Assembly (NCBI RefSeq): GCF_021021555.1
Contig: NZ_JAINWA010000001.1
Coordinates: 930,001-994,000, forward strand
DNA: 64,000 nt
Direction: 5' to 3'
From: Teretinema zuelzerae
GTDB taxonomy: Bacteria; Spirochaetota; Spirochaetia; Treponematales; Treponemataceae
Part shown: positions 28,784 through 36,826 of the stretch, one piece after another
Numbering within the stretch: the first letter of the stretch is position 1
Layout: every line of letters starts with the position of its first letter
The notes under the pieces: generated by a model
Seen by the model: the letters and a program-made list of their open reading frames with translations, nothing else
Databases searched by the model: none
Told to the model about the DNA's origin: nothing
Program-made: the position numbers and the translations under genes

Positions 28784-29728
28784 GTGGAACAAAACGAATC
28801 GATGGACCGGATGAAAACTCTCAGAACCGCCGCGATCATCGCGATTGCGGGGAATCTCGTTCTGGCGCTCGCAAAGCTTGCGGCGGGAACGATTACCGGA
28901 AGCCTCGCGGTTTTGGGAGACGGCATCGATTCATCCACCGACGTCTGCATCTCCGTGCTTACCCTCATGGTGGGCTTCTACATCAACCAGCCCTCCGACA
29001 AGGAACACCCCTGGGGCCACCGGAGAGCTGAAACGCTCGCGACGCTGACAGTCGCCTTCATCATCATGTACGCCGGCATCCAGCTCTTTCTTTCGTCCTT
29101 GGGCCAGCTCTTCGATCCTTCTCCCCGACAGGCGCCCGGCTTTCTCGCTCTTTCGGTCACGCTTTTTTCGGCCGCGGGAAAGCTCTTGCTGGCGTTCAGC
29201 CAATACTCCCTGGGCAAAAAAGCGCAAAGCGCGATCATTCTCGCGAACGCGAAAAACATGACTAACGATATCCTCATTTCAGCGTCCATCTTCATAGGAC
29301 TCGGCGCCTCGAAGCTTTTTCACCTTCCGTTTCTCGACCCGCTCACCGCGCTCCTGGTGAGCGTATGGGTCATTCGCTCCGCGTTCATTATCCTCAAGGA
29401 ACAGAACCTGGAGCTCATGGACGGAACAGGCGACGATGAAACGTACCGAAGCCTCTTCAGCGCGGTTACGGCAGTCGAGGGAGCGGGAAATCCGCATCGC
29501 GCGAGAATCAGAAAAATCGGGGGAGCCTGGGACATCGACCTCGACATAGAGGTCGAGGCTTCGCTGACCGTCAGAGAAGCGCACGACATCGCGCAAAAGG
29601 TTGAAGAAGAAATCAGACGCAGAATTCAGGACGTCTACGATATCATGGTCCACGTAGAACCCGCCGGCTGCGGCGAACACGACGAACAATACGGATTGAC
29701 GGAAAAAGACCTCGGCGCCGGCTGCTGA
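28784..29728 (+). CDS. Cation diffusion facilitator (divalent metal efflux)
   Basis: The 314-residue protein is a CDF transporter with six membrane helices and a C-terminal ferredoxin-like cytosolic domain (about 205-300). The metal sites are visible in LGDGIDSSTDVCIS (TM2) and in the HPWGHRRAETLATL loop, with another in TM5 (ILISASIFIGLGASKLFHLPFLDP). It should export Zn, Fe, Mn or Co by proton antiport; the metal is not identifiable here. I chose the GTG at 28784, 7 bases after AGGA and 3 bases after the aldolase stop; an ATG six codons on is the alternative. The C-terminal end has a His/Cys-bearing tail (CGEHDEQYG, GAGC). Confidence 0.9.
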   Translation: MEQNESMDRMKTLRTAAIIAIAGNLVLALAKLAAGTITGSLAVLGDGIDSSTDVCISVLTLMVGFYINQPSDKEHPWGHRRAETLATLTVAFIIMYAGIQLFLSSLGQLFDPSPRQAPGFLALSVTLFSAAGKLLLAFSQYSLGKKAQSAIILANAKNMTNDILISASIFIGLGASKLFHLPFLDPLTALLVSVWVIRSAFIILKEQNLELMDGTGDDETYRSLFSAVTAVEGAGNPHRARIRKIGGAWDIDLDIEVEASLTVREAHDIAQKVEEEIRRRIQDVYDIMVHVEPAGCGEHDEQYGLTEKDLGAGC

Positions 29729-29745
29729 CCGGTTATCGCCGCGCG

Positions 29746-30549
29746 TCAGTCCGCGGAAGGAGCTCCCGACTTTTTCCACCCATCGATGAACTCGATCATA
29801 TACTGCTGAATATCTAAAAACCATTTCCGTTGAAAAGCGGCGGCTTGCTCGCCGATATACCGATAATGCCAGGATTCCCACCGATACCCGGTCGTCTGCT
29901 CGTAGCCGTTCGGAAACGAAAGACTCCACCCGTACTCGTGCGCGTGGGAAGCAAGCCATTTACCGGCCTGTGTCTCCGCGAAGGCGTCGGTTATGGAGCC
30001 GAAATCAGCCGCGGTTCCGAGCTGGTGCTGGCTCGTCCCCGGCCTCGCAGATTCTCTGTCCGCCTCGGCCTGTCCGATCTCGCGCACAATTCTTTCGTAC
30101 ACGGTTTTTTGATAGTCGAAGGAGCGGTAGGTTGAACTGACGAGAAGTGTGATCCCGTCCCGCTTAGCCGTCTGCGCCATCCGCTCGAGTGCCGATTCAG
30201 CTGATGCGGTAAGCGAAAATCCTCCGCGCGAAACCTGATACGATCTTCCTGCTCCCAGAGGCACAAGAGCATCCGGCACGAAATCCGCGGGAAGCGCGTG
30301 ATTCTTGTCTACGAGAACGAGAAGATTCTCCGTGTCTGCGGCGAGAACCGCCTCCAGATCGCGCAAGAAGGCGGCTTGATCGGAATTAATCGCGTCGACG
30401 ATACCGCTCGGCAAAGAAGCCGGAGCGGCGAACACCCGTCTTTCCGCGGCAGGTTGGGCGACCGGCTGAACGCCGGATGATTCGGCGAAGCAGGAGGAAA
30501 ACAACAGCGGAAAAGCAAAAACTGATAACATGCGCGAACAGGGTCTCAT
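29746..30549 (-). CDS. VanY/D-alanyl-D-alanine carboxypeptidase-type lipoprotein
   Basis: The 267-residue protein begins with a signal peptide ending in the lipobox LFSSC, so it is probably a lipoprotein facing the periplasm. The C-terminal half is a VanY/LAS metallopeptidase: STYRSFDYQKTVYE, the zinc motif SQHQLGTAADFG (SxHxxGxAxD) and WESWHYRY, with the last zinc His. Such enzymes trim D-Ala from peptidoglycan stem peptides. It overlaps the HAD gene by 4 bases (ATGA) and is the last gene of a run that begins with two SpoIIE-type phosphatases, suggesting that the partner-switch module affects the cell wall. AAGGA lies 10 bases before the ATG. Confidence 0.87.
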   Translation of the reverse strand: MRPCSRMLSVFAFPLLFSSCFAESSGVQPVAQPAAERRVFAAPASLPSGIVDAINSDQAAFLRDLEAVLAADTENLLVLVDKNHALPADFVPDALVPLGAGRSYQVSRGGFSLTASAESALERMAQTAKRDGITLLVSSTYRSFDYQKTVYERIVREIGQAEADRESARPGTSQHQLGTAADFGSITDAFAETQAGKWLASHAHEYGWSLSFPNGYEQTTGYRWESWHYRYIGEQAAAFQRKWFLDIQQYMIEFIDGWKKSGAPSAD

Positions 30550-31214
30550 TTTGAAAAATCCTTGACTGCCCATCCTCTGCGGCGGGCGATTTTTTTTAAG
30601 CGGCTGTCGGGATTCGCGGCCACCGGACGGCCTACTTTTTCCAAAAGAGGCAGATCGTGGACGCTGTCCGAATAGAAAGAGCAATAATGAAGGTCGGTTC
30701 CGCCCATCCGGGCGAAAGAGGTGATTATTTCCGATTTGAATTTCGAATACACCGGAACGCCGACAAGCTTGCCGTCGAAAACTCCGTTCGTATAGGAAAA
30801 CTGCGTGGAGATGAGATCAGCCGAACTGACTCCGCACTCCTGCGCCACAGGGTACACAGCCTCGAAGGGGCTGGAGGTCGCGAGAATGACGCGGACTCCG
30901 TTTTTCCTCAATTCTGCGATTTCCCGAAGCGCGCCTGGATGCATGTGTTTTTTCAGATACGCTGAATAGGCGGTCCGCCCGACTTCCTCGAACTGTTTGC
31001 GGGTGATGCCGGTCAGTTTCGGAAGGCTCAGCTTGAACAGGCTTTCTACTTCCAGGCTGAAAAAACGGTACGCGATCAGCAGAAACGGGGCCGCAAGCAG
31101 ATACCAGAAACGTATATAGCCGCGAATGATGCAGACGACGATAAAAGCAAGAGTCGCGTTTCTTCGGCAAATGGTTTGATCCACGTCGAAAAAGGCAATG
31201 GTTTCGCGGTGCAT
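30546..31214 (-). CDS. HAD-IB family phosphatase
   Basis: The 222-residue protein is a HAD-superfamily IB hydrolase. Motif I is FFDVDQTICRRN with the nucleophile and acid/base Asp residues, motif II is ILATSSPFEAV, and motif III/IV is YSDSVHDLPLLEKVG. A hydrophobic stretch at 24-50 (FIVVCIIRGYIRFWYLLAAPFLLIAYRFF) may lie along or in the membrane. Relatives act on phosphoserine, phosphoethanolamine or lipid-linked phosphates; the membrane-like segment favours a lipid or envelope substrate, which is inference. It sits between the RsbW-like gene (5 bases) and the VanY-type gene (4-base overlap). Confidence 0.85.
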   Translation of the reverse strand: MHRETIAFFDVDQTICRRNATLAFIVVCIIRGYIRFWYLLAAPFLLIAYRFFSLEVESLFKLSLPKLTGITRKQFEEVGRTAYSAYLKKHMHPGALREIAELRKNGVRVILATSSPFEAVYPVAQECGVSSADLISTQFSYTNGVFDGKLVGVPVYSKFKSEIITSFARMGGTDLHYCSFYSDSVHDLPLLEKVGRPVAANPDSRLKKIARRRGWAVKDFSK

Positions 31215-31219
31215 GATTA

Positions 31220-31621
31220 TTATAAAGTAATGATTATGGCGCTTTTAAACAAGCCCTGCCGGTACTCGATCGACGAGGCGAGATTCCTGCACATTCGGAG
31301 GCCCAAACCGCGATACCGCCGCGAGAGAAAGTCGTAATGCGGCTCGGTGTGCCGGTCGGCGCGGCGCATCTGACGAAAATTGAGAGTGTAATAGCGGATA
31401 ACGATGCGAGGCGGCTCGGCCGGACGTACCGCCACCGATACCTTGCAGGACGCAGACCCGCGGCTATGGGCTACGATATTGTCGAAATACTCGGTCGCGA
31501 TCAGCAAAGCACGCGACCGCACAGAATCCGGAAGGCAACAAGTGCTGGAGATGAATTCTTCTAATTCCACAAGACTGGCATAATCCGCGGAGAGGTCGAT
31601 TCTGCACTGTTGCCGGTTCAA
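31220..31621 (-). CDS. RsbW-like GHKL ATPase (anti-sigma-type), degenerate G1 box
   Basis: The 133-residue protein aligns with the RsbW/SpoIIAB serine-kinase fold: CRIDLSADYASLVELEEFI at the start, the N box in RALLIATEYFDNIVAHSRG and a G2-like RYRGLGLRMCRNL. The usual Asp-containing G1 box (DxGxG or DDGxPFDP) is missing; IVIRYYTLNF stands in its place. Nucleotide binding may therefore be altered. Its neighbours are a STAS antagonist and two SpoIIE phosphatases, so the function should be partner switching, but no sigma factor is nearby. The frame has no suitable ATG; TTG 31621, 4 bases after the STAS stop, is my choice. Confidence 0.72.
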   Translation of the reverse strand: MNRQQCRIDLSADYASLVELEEFISSTCCLPDSVRSRALLIATEYFDNIVAHSRGSASCKVSVAVRPAEPPRIVIRYYTLNFRQMRRADRHTEPHYDFLSRRYRGLGLRMCRNLASSIEYRQGLFKSAIIITL

Positions 31622-31625
31622 GATC

Positions 31626-31952
31626 TCACATAACCTCGGTGAGGGAATAAATAACCGTGAACATTTCGCTGAAGCCGGTGGATTCGATCGCAAGGCGCAC
31701 TACTTCCGAGGGTTTCATCACATACAATTTATTGCCCACCTCGTTCCCGTCCTCCAGCGCGGCCATCAAAACGCCGAGGCCGGAAGAGGACAGATTCGTA
31801 ACGCGGGAAAGGTCGAGCACCAGATTCGTTTTCTTTACGAGGTCGTACACCTTGTTCTGAAACTCGGTGTACGTATATGAATTGATGGTTCCCGCTACTT
31901 CCAACAGATTATAGTTCGAACCGCTTTTCTCGATAATGCTTATATTTTCCAC
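31626..31952 (-). CDS. STAS-domain anti-sigma antagonist (RsbV/SpoIIAA-type)
   Basis: The 108-residue STAS protein carries the phosphorylation loop LDLSRVTNLSSSGLGVLMAAL; S56 is the expected phospho-Ser by alignment with D-S-S-G-L-G of SpoIIAA, the family Asp being Ser here. In a partner switch the unphosphorylated form binds the anti-sigma kinase and frees its target. The two SpoIIE-type phosphatases immediately upstream can dephosphorylate it, and the RsbW-like ATPase downstream is the presumed kinase. It starts 11 bases after the phosphatase stop. AAGGAGAG supports the ATG. Confidence 0.9.
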   Translation of the reverse strand: MENISIIEKSGSNYNLLEVAGTINSYTYTEFQNKVYDLVKKTNLVLDLSRVTNLSSSGLGVLMAALEDGNEVGNKLYVMKPSEVVRLAIESTGFSEMFTVIYSLTEVM

Positions 31953-31963
31953 GACAACTCTCC

Positions 31964-34093
31964 TTATTTACTCAGATACTTGAAAACCAGCACGGTGATA
32001 TCGTCTTCAAGCTCGCGCGAGACGAATTCGCCGAGGCTGTCGCACAGGAACTGGGCCATGCGTCCGGCAGGATACGAACGGTTGTCCATAAGCATGCGCT
32101 GGACGCGATCTTTTCCGAAGCGCTCTCCGCGAAGGTTCGTCGAATCCACGAGGCCGTCGGTGGTGAGAAGGATAATGTCCTGCGGATTCATGACTATCTT
32201 CTTTACCTTGATGTACTTGGCGATATCCTTCACGAAGCCGAGAACCTTTCCGTCGCCCTGTATTTCGATCGCGTTATTGTAGGCGGCGGTATAGAGGAAC
32301 ATGGCGGGCACGCCGCAGTTTATGTAGAACATGGTGTTCGTGGAAAAATCGATGATTCCGAACACGCCGGCGAAAAAGGTTCCCTTGGGAAGATTGTTCT
32401 TGATGAAAAGATTGACCTTCACGACGAGCTGTTTGAAGTCAGAGGTTTCCGCGAGGAAGGTGCGCAGAACCGACTTCAGAATAACCATGGACATGCTGGC
32501 GTTCAAGCCCTTTCCCGAGACGTCGCCCATGACGTAGAGGTACTTGTCTTCCCCGAGCTTGATGAAGTCGATGAAGTCTCCGCCCAGTTTGCGAGCGGAT
32601 CGCGTTATAAAATCGACGTCTACCTTGGGATGATCGATGCGGTCGATATTGTCCTGGATCGATGAAATAATCTGGCCGGAAAATTCGATTTCCCGGTCGA
32701 CGGTAAGAACGACCGATTCGTTCGCGATGTTCTTCAGATAATACAGAACGAGGAAGAAGTTGGAATACAGCTTTGAAAGAACCGTGTAGTCGTAATCGGT
32801 GTATTCGGCACCGCGCTTTTTCTGGCCGAGCAGGATGAGACCGATGACGCGATGCCCTTCGCGCAGAAGAATGAAGGCGTCGGATCGGGTCGGCTCGAAT
32901 ATTTTCAGAAGATCGTTTTTCACGTCAGCGTACGAGTGGTGGCTGATCGCCTGAGTTTTGAGAATTATCGATTCATTGTGATTGAGCAGGAAATCGATTC
33001 CCTTGCTGTCTATCGGAACCTCGGTTTTAATTCCCGTTGTAGAATAAACGGAAGTCAAACTTCCCTTGTCGTTCGAAACCAGGATGTCCACCGACGAGCA
33101 TTCGACATAGGTGGAAAGAAGAGATACGGTGCGCTCTACGACGTTTTCATCCCGGGAGGAGAAATCGATCGAGTCGAGCCCCTTTTCCAGATCGGCTTCG
33201 TAATCGGAACCGATGCGGATATACCGGCGGAGAATCGACGATGCCTTATCCCGCAGAAGCAGGATGACAACGGTGAGCGCGGTTAACAGAACCAGTATGG
33301 CCGACACGAACGGAACGACGCGAATGACGAGGGCGGAGGTCAATCCCGACAAGAAGCTGAAAATAACGCTCAAGAGCAGAAAGTTCGTCAGCGTCGCGAT
33401 AACGAGAGAACGATCGAAGAGGGTTGTGACTGTAACCGAACGGTACAGCAGCACAATCAACACCGCAAGGCCGAAGGGAATAAGCGGAAAGGCCCAGCCG
33501 TACACGGATGAAAGCTGAAAAAGGAACCAGGAGACGGCGAAAGAGGCAAGAATGGAGAGGGCAACCAGCAGCAACCGTTGCTGATAAATGCGGCTGCGAA
33601 TCCCCAACGCCCTCGCGACGAGGCTGAATACCGTCAAGCCGGGGATGCCGTAGACGAATATGACGGCGTACAGGCGGATTCCGGACAAGGTTCCCATAAC
33701 AAGGCCGGACCAAAGCGTGAATTTTTTATCGGAACCGATAGTCACGGATATGCCGTGGATGAAAACCAGATACAATGCCGCGATGACAAACACCCAATAC
33801 AGGAAGTTCAAAAAGATATTCCGTGTTTGATACGGAATCGCGGCGCAGAATTTCATAAGCGAAAGGCTTAAAATGGCGAAACACAAGAGGGCTACGCGGA
33901 CGGCAAGCACGCCGATGGTCACGTTGCCCGTATACAGGAGATTGGCGCCGAGACCGGAAAACAACGACACGAAGGCGGCGGTCATGGAGATGCTTGTGAA
34001 CAGGCTTGTCGTCTTTTCGGAACGCGCATCGAGATAATACGAAAAGGAAAAGAGGAATAGGGCCAACAGATAACTGAAAATGAGCAGATTCAT
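31964..34093 (-). CDS. Membrane SpoIIE/RsbU-type phosphatase with GAF-like sensor
   Basis: The 709-residue protein has about seven to eight membrane helices in the first 280 residues, then a GAF-like sensor region (about 300-450, with VECSSVDILVSNDKGSLTSVYSTTG). A C-terminal PP2C/SpoIIE phosphatase domain follows. Its metal-binding Asp residues are seen in GGDFIDFIKL, VMGDVSGKGLNASM, TTDGLVDSTN and EDDITVLVFKY. It should dephosphorylate the STAS protein encoded 11 bases downstream when its membrane or GAF part senses a signal. The preceding gene encodes another phosphatase of this class, 2 bases away, so the two inputs converge on one switch. The same type of gene stands near dnaK in T. pallidum, from memory. 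Confidence 0.88.
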   Translation of the reverse strand: MNLLIFSYLLALFLFSFSYYLDARSEKTTSLFTSISMTAAFVSLFSGLGANLLYTGNVTIGVLAVRVALLCFAILSLSLMKFCAAIPYQTRNIFLNFLYWVFVIAALYLVFIHGISVTIGSDKKFTLWSGLVMGTLSGIRLYAVIFVYGIPGLTVFSLVARALGIRSRIYQQRLLLVALSILASFAVSWFLFQLSSVYGWAFPLIPFGLAVLIVLLYRSVTVTTLFDRSLVIATLTNFLLLSVIFSFLSGLTSALVIRVVPFVSAILVLLTALTVVILLLRDKASSILRRYIRIGSDYEADLEKGLDSIDFSSRDENVVERTVSLLSTYVECSSVDILVSNDKGSLTSVYSTTGIKTEVPIDSKGIDFLLNHNESIILKTQAISHHSYADVKNDLLKIFEPTRSDAFILLREGHRVIGLILLGQKKRGAEYTDYDYTVLSKLYSNFFLVLYYLKNIANESVVLTVDREIEFSGQIISSIQDNIDRIDHPKVDVDFITRSARKLGGDFIDFIKLGEDKYLYVMGDVSGKGLNASMSMVILKSVLRTFLAETSDFKQLVVKVNLFIKNNLPKGTFFAGVFGIIDFSTNTMFYINCGVPAMFLYTAAYNNAIEIQGDGKVLGFVKDIAKYIKVKKIVMNPQDIILLTTDGLVDSTNLRGERFGKDRVQRMLMDNRSYPAGRMAQFLCDSLGEFVSRELEDDITVLVFKYLSK

Positions 34094-34095
34094 GA

Positions 34096-35478
34096 TTACT
34101 CCTCGATCTTTGCGACCAGCATCGTAACGTCGTCGCGAAGCTTTTTATCGCCGTTGTAGGACAGAACGAGATCGGCAATATCGTTCACAAAATGCCGCGC
34201 GGCCTTATGGGCGCTGTTTCTTACCGTGTTAAGGTAGAGGTCCGTATCGCCGAGCTCTACGCCGGAGTCGTCCATAACCTCGGAAACGCCGTCGGAAGCC
34301 ATGAGAATAACGTCGCCGCGGTACAGGGACATCTCCTCCTGGACTATTTCGTCCAGATCGATGATGCCGACAAGGCTGCAGGTCGACTGAAGCGGCTTGA
34401 TCTTGTATCCGTCGGGAGCCTTGGTGATAATCAGGGGATCGGCCATTGAGGCGTTCACATAGCGTATCTTCATCTTTTTGGTGTCGACGATTCCGATGAA
34501 CAGAACCGCGTATTTATCCTGAAGGCGCATAGACTTGATCGCGGTATCGATTGCCCTGATGACGCCGGGGAGATCTTCCTTGTTGTCGATGATTTTGACC
34601 GTGTTCATGATGACGCCCATTATGAGCGCGGAAGCGAGACCCTTGCCCGAAACGTCACCTAAAAGGAAGAAGGTCCGGTCTTCGTCTATCGGAATGATGT
34701 CGTAAAAGTCGCCGGAAACGTTTACCAGGGGGCGGAAGTACGCGGCTATGTCGAGCTTGGGCAGCTCGGGCATCTTCTGCGGAAGGAAGGACATCTGGGT
34801 TTGGGCGACCATATCCCATTCCTTTGCCAATTCTGAAATAGCCGTCAGCTGGGTAATGGTGCGGGTACGCTTTTGGAAATTCGCGAATTCGTATAAGAGA
34901 GTATCGAAGATGCTTTGTTCAAAAACCTTCATGTACCGGCACAGAACGTAAAAATGCAGTTTCCCGTACACAAGGAAGAAGCCACGGGCGTGTTCGAAAT
35001 CGGAGACCAGGCCGAGCTTCTCGTCGATCAGATAAAAGCCTTCCGACCAGGTTTCCGGGAAATTCCTGCTGAGAACTTCCAGGGTTTCAGGATCGGTGGC
35101 GATTCTGGTCGGGCTGTTGTAAATGACGTACGAATTCTCGGAGTTGACGTAAAGGACGGAAGAGTCGGCTTCATGCTCGAGCACGGACTGGATGGAATCG
35201 ATGAGATCTTCGACGGTGTAGGAGAATCGCAGGCGATCGATGAATTGGACGATGAGCCTGCTGTCCTGTACGCGGAAAACCTTGAATTCCATTCGCTGCC
35301 ACAGAAGATGAGTCGCCACTGAAGCGGCTATCGCGCAGACGAAAAAGACGAATCCGGCGGCGATAAAATGCCCGGTAAAGGAAAACTCGGGCAATACAAT
35401 GTACATGAAAAAGGAAAAGACCAGACCGATAACAAGATCGATCGACAGCTTGACCAGCTGTTTGCGGGTTTGAAGCAT
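34096..35478 (-). CDS. SpoIIE/RsbU-type PP2C phosphatase with N-terminal membrane helices
   Basis: The 460-residue protein starts with two membrane helices (about 10-65). A middle sensor-like region (about 80-200) is followed by the SpoIIE/PP2C domain (about 235-460) with the metal-binding sites SGDFYDIIPI, LLGDVSGKGLASALIM, ASDGVSEVMD and RDDVTMLVAKI. It is a second phosphatase for the downstream STAS protein. ATG 35478 is preferred because AAGAGGTG lies 8 bases upstream; a start 21 codons earlier lies in a region with TATAAAAT and a hairpin that look like promoter DNA. It is the first gene of the six-gene partner-switch and envelope run ending at 29746. Confidence 0.88.
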   Translation of the reverse strand: MLQTRKQLVKLSIDLVIGLVFSFFMYIVLPEFSFTGHFIAAGFVFFVCAIAASVATHLLWQRMEFKVFRVQDSRLIVQFIDRLRFSYTVEDLIDSIQSVLEHEADSSVLYVNSENSYVIYNSPTRIATDPETLEVLSRNFPETWSEGFYLIDEKLGLVSDFEHARGFFLVYGKLHFYVLCRYMKVFEQSIFDTLLYEFANFQKRTRTITQLTAISELAKEWDMVAQTQMSFLPQKMPELPKLDIAAYFRPLVNVSGDFYDIIPIDEDRTFFLLGDVSGKGLASALIMGVIMNTVKIIDNKEDLPGVIRAIDTAIKSMRLQDKYAVLFIGIVDTKKMKIRYVNASMADPLIITKAPDGYKIKPLQSTCSLVGIIDLDEIVQEEMSLYRGDVILMASDGVSEVMDDSGVELGDTDLYLNTVRNSAHKAARHFVNDIADLVLSYNGDKKLRDDVTMLVAKIEE

Positions 35479-35568
35479 CCTGAAGCACCTCTTGAGAAAG
35501 AGCGTTATTTTATACCCAGGCTTAAAAAAAGCCTGCCACATTGTACCACAGGTTCCGGGCTTTGAGAA

Positions 35569-35599
35569 TAAAAAAAGGAATCCCCGAAGAGATTCCTTT
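35569..35599 (-). terminator. Rho-independent terminator of the grpE-dnaK-dnaJ operon
   Basis: On the minus strand AAGGAATC and GGGATTCCTT form a stem around TCTTCG, followed by seven T residues, 21 bases after the dnaJ stop. It separates the chaperone operon from the phosphatase gene. Confidence 0.9.
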
Positions 35600-35619
35600 C
35601 TGCGTAAAACCGCGCTAAA

Positions 35620-36750
35620 TCAGGACCGAAGCTCGGAAAGAGCTATCGGGGTCGGATTTGAGTTCTCCCCTTCAAGGCTCGAAACCTCGGCTAAAAGAGC
35701 CTTCGCCTTCGATGAAAGCTTGGTCGGCACCTGCACGATTATTTTAATGTACAGATCTCCCTTTCTGCCGCCCTGGACGGGAACGCCTTCCTCCTTGATG
35801 CGAAGCAGCTTTCCGTTCTGCGTACCGGCAGGAATCTTCAGCTTGAGCTGTTTATCGTCCAAAGCCGCTATGGTGACTTCCGCGCCGAGAGCCGCCTGGG
35901 TGATCGAAATAGGAACCGCGCAGTAGAGGTCTGACTCGTTTCTCTCGAAATACGGATGAGGCTTGATCCTGATGAAAACGAACAGATCTCCGTAGGGACC
36001 GCCGTTAGGGCCTGCGTCTCCCTGGCGGGGAATGTTTATCCGCTTCCCGTCCTCGACGCCTGCCGGTATGGTGACCAGAATTTTCTGGCGTTTTTTCTGC
36101 GTTCCGCTTCCGCTGCATTCGCGGCAGGGATTTTCAATTATCGTGCCTTCGCCGTTGCAGGAAGGACAGGGAGACGCGATCGAGAAAAAGCCCGAACTTC
36201 TGCGCACCTGGCCCGCGCCCTGGCAGGTTGAACACATCTTGCGTCCGGATCCGCCGGCCGCTCCCGTGCCTTTGCAGGCCGCGCAGCTTTCGCTCCTGGA
36301 ATACTGAACTTCGGCCTTTGTTCCGTAGACGGCATCCTTAAAGGAAATCTGCAAATCGTAGCGGAGGCTCGCGCCCTGATTGCTGGACTGTCCGCCGGAA
36401 CGCCGGCGTCCGCCGCCGCCTCCCCCGAAAAGGTTTTCGAAAATGCCGGAAAAATCTCCGAAGATGTCTTCAAAACCCTGGAAGGCGTTCGGATCGAAGC
36501 CTCCCGGACCGCCGGCGCCCATTCCTTCCAATCCGGCATGGCCGTATTGGTCGTAAATCTGGCGTTTCTGGTCGTCTGAAAGAACTTCATACGCTTCGGT
36601 AGCTTCTTTGAATTTATCTTCAGCGGTTTTATCGCCGGGATTTTTATCCGGATGGTACTGGATCGCCAGTTTCCGGTATCCTTTTTTTATCTCATCCTTG
36701 GAGGCTCCCTTTTGGACGCCTAGGACTTCATAATAATCACGTTTAGCCAC
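35620..36750 (-). CDS. dnaJ: Chaperone DnaJ (Hsp40)
   Basis: The 376-residue co-chaperone delivers clients to DnaK and triggers its ATPase. All three parts are present: the J domain with HPD in [11 protein letters not shown], a Gly/Phe-rich segment (about 75-115) and the zinc-binding repeats [24 protein letters not shown] and CRECSGSG, followed by the C-terminal substrate domain. The end is slightly divergent ([19 protein letters not shown]). It lies 76 bases downstream of dnaK, with a non-terminator hairpin between, and a strong terminator after. Confidence 0.97.
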   Translation of the reverse strand: MAKRDYYEVLGVQKGASKDEIKKGYRKLAIQYHPDKNPGDKTAEDKFKEATEAYEVLSDDQKRQIYDQYGHAGLEGMGAGGPGGFDPNAFQGFEDIFGDFSGIFENLFGGGGGGRRRSGGQSSNQGASLRYDLQISFKDAVYGTKAEVQYSRSESCAACKGTGAAGGSGRKMCSTCQGAGQVRRSSGFFSIASPCPSCNGEGTIIENPCRECSGSGTQKKRQKILVTIPAGVEDGKRINIPRQGDAGPNGGPYGDLFVFIRIKPHPYFERNESDLYCAVPISITQAALGAEVTIAALDDKQLKLKIPAGTQNGKLLRIKEEGVPVQGGRKGDLYIKIIVQVPTKLSSKAKALLAEVSSLEGENSNPTPIALSELRS

Positions 36751-36786
36751 AAGGGGACTCCAGCATCAAGAGTTAAGCAGGAAACG

Positions 36787-36812
36787 CCCTGAAAGGCTCG
36801 CGCCTCTCAGGG
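36787..36812 (-). other. Stem-loop between dnaK and dnaJ
   Basis: CCCTGAGAGGC and GCCTTTCAGGG pair around a GCGA loop in the minus-strand transcript, with one mismatch and no T run. It could stabilise the dnaK message or partly stop transcription so that less DnaJ than DnaK is made. Confidence 0.55.
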
Positions 36813-36826
36813 AAATAACCTGGAAA

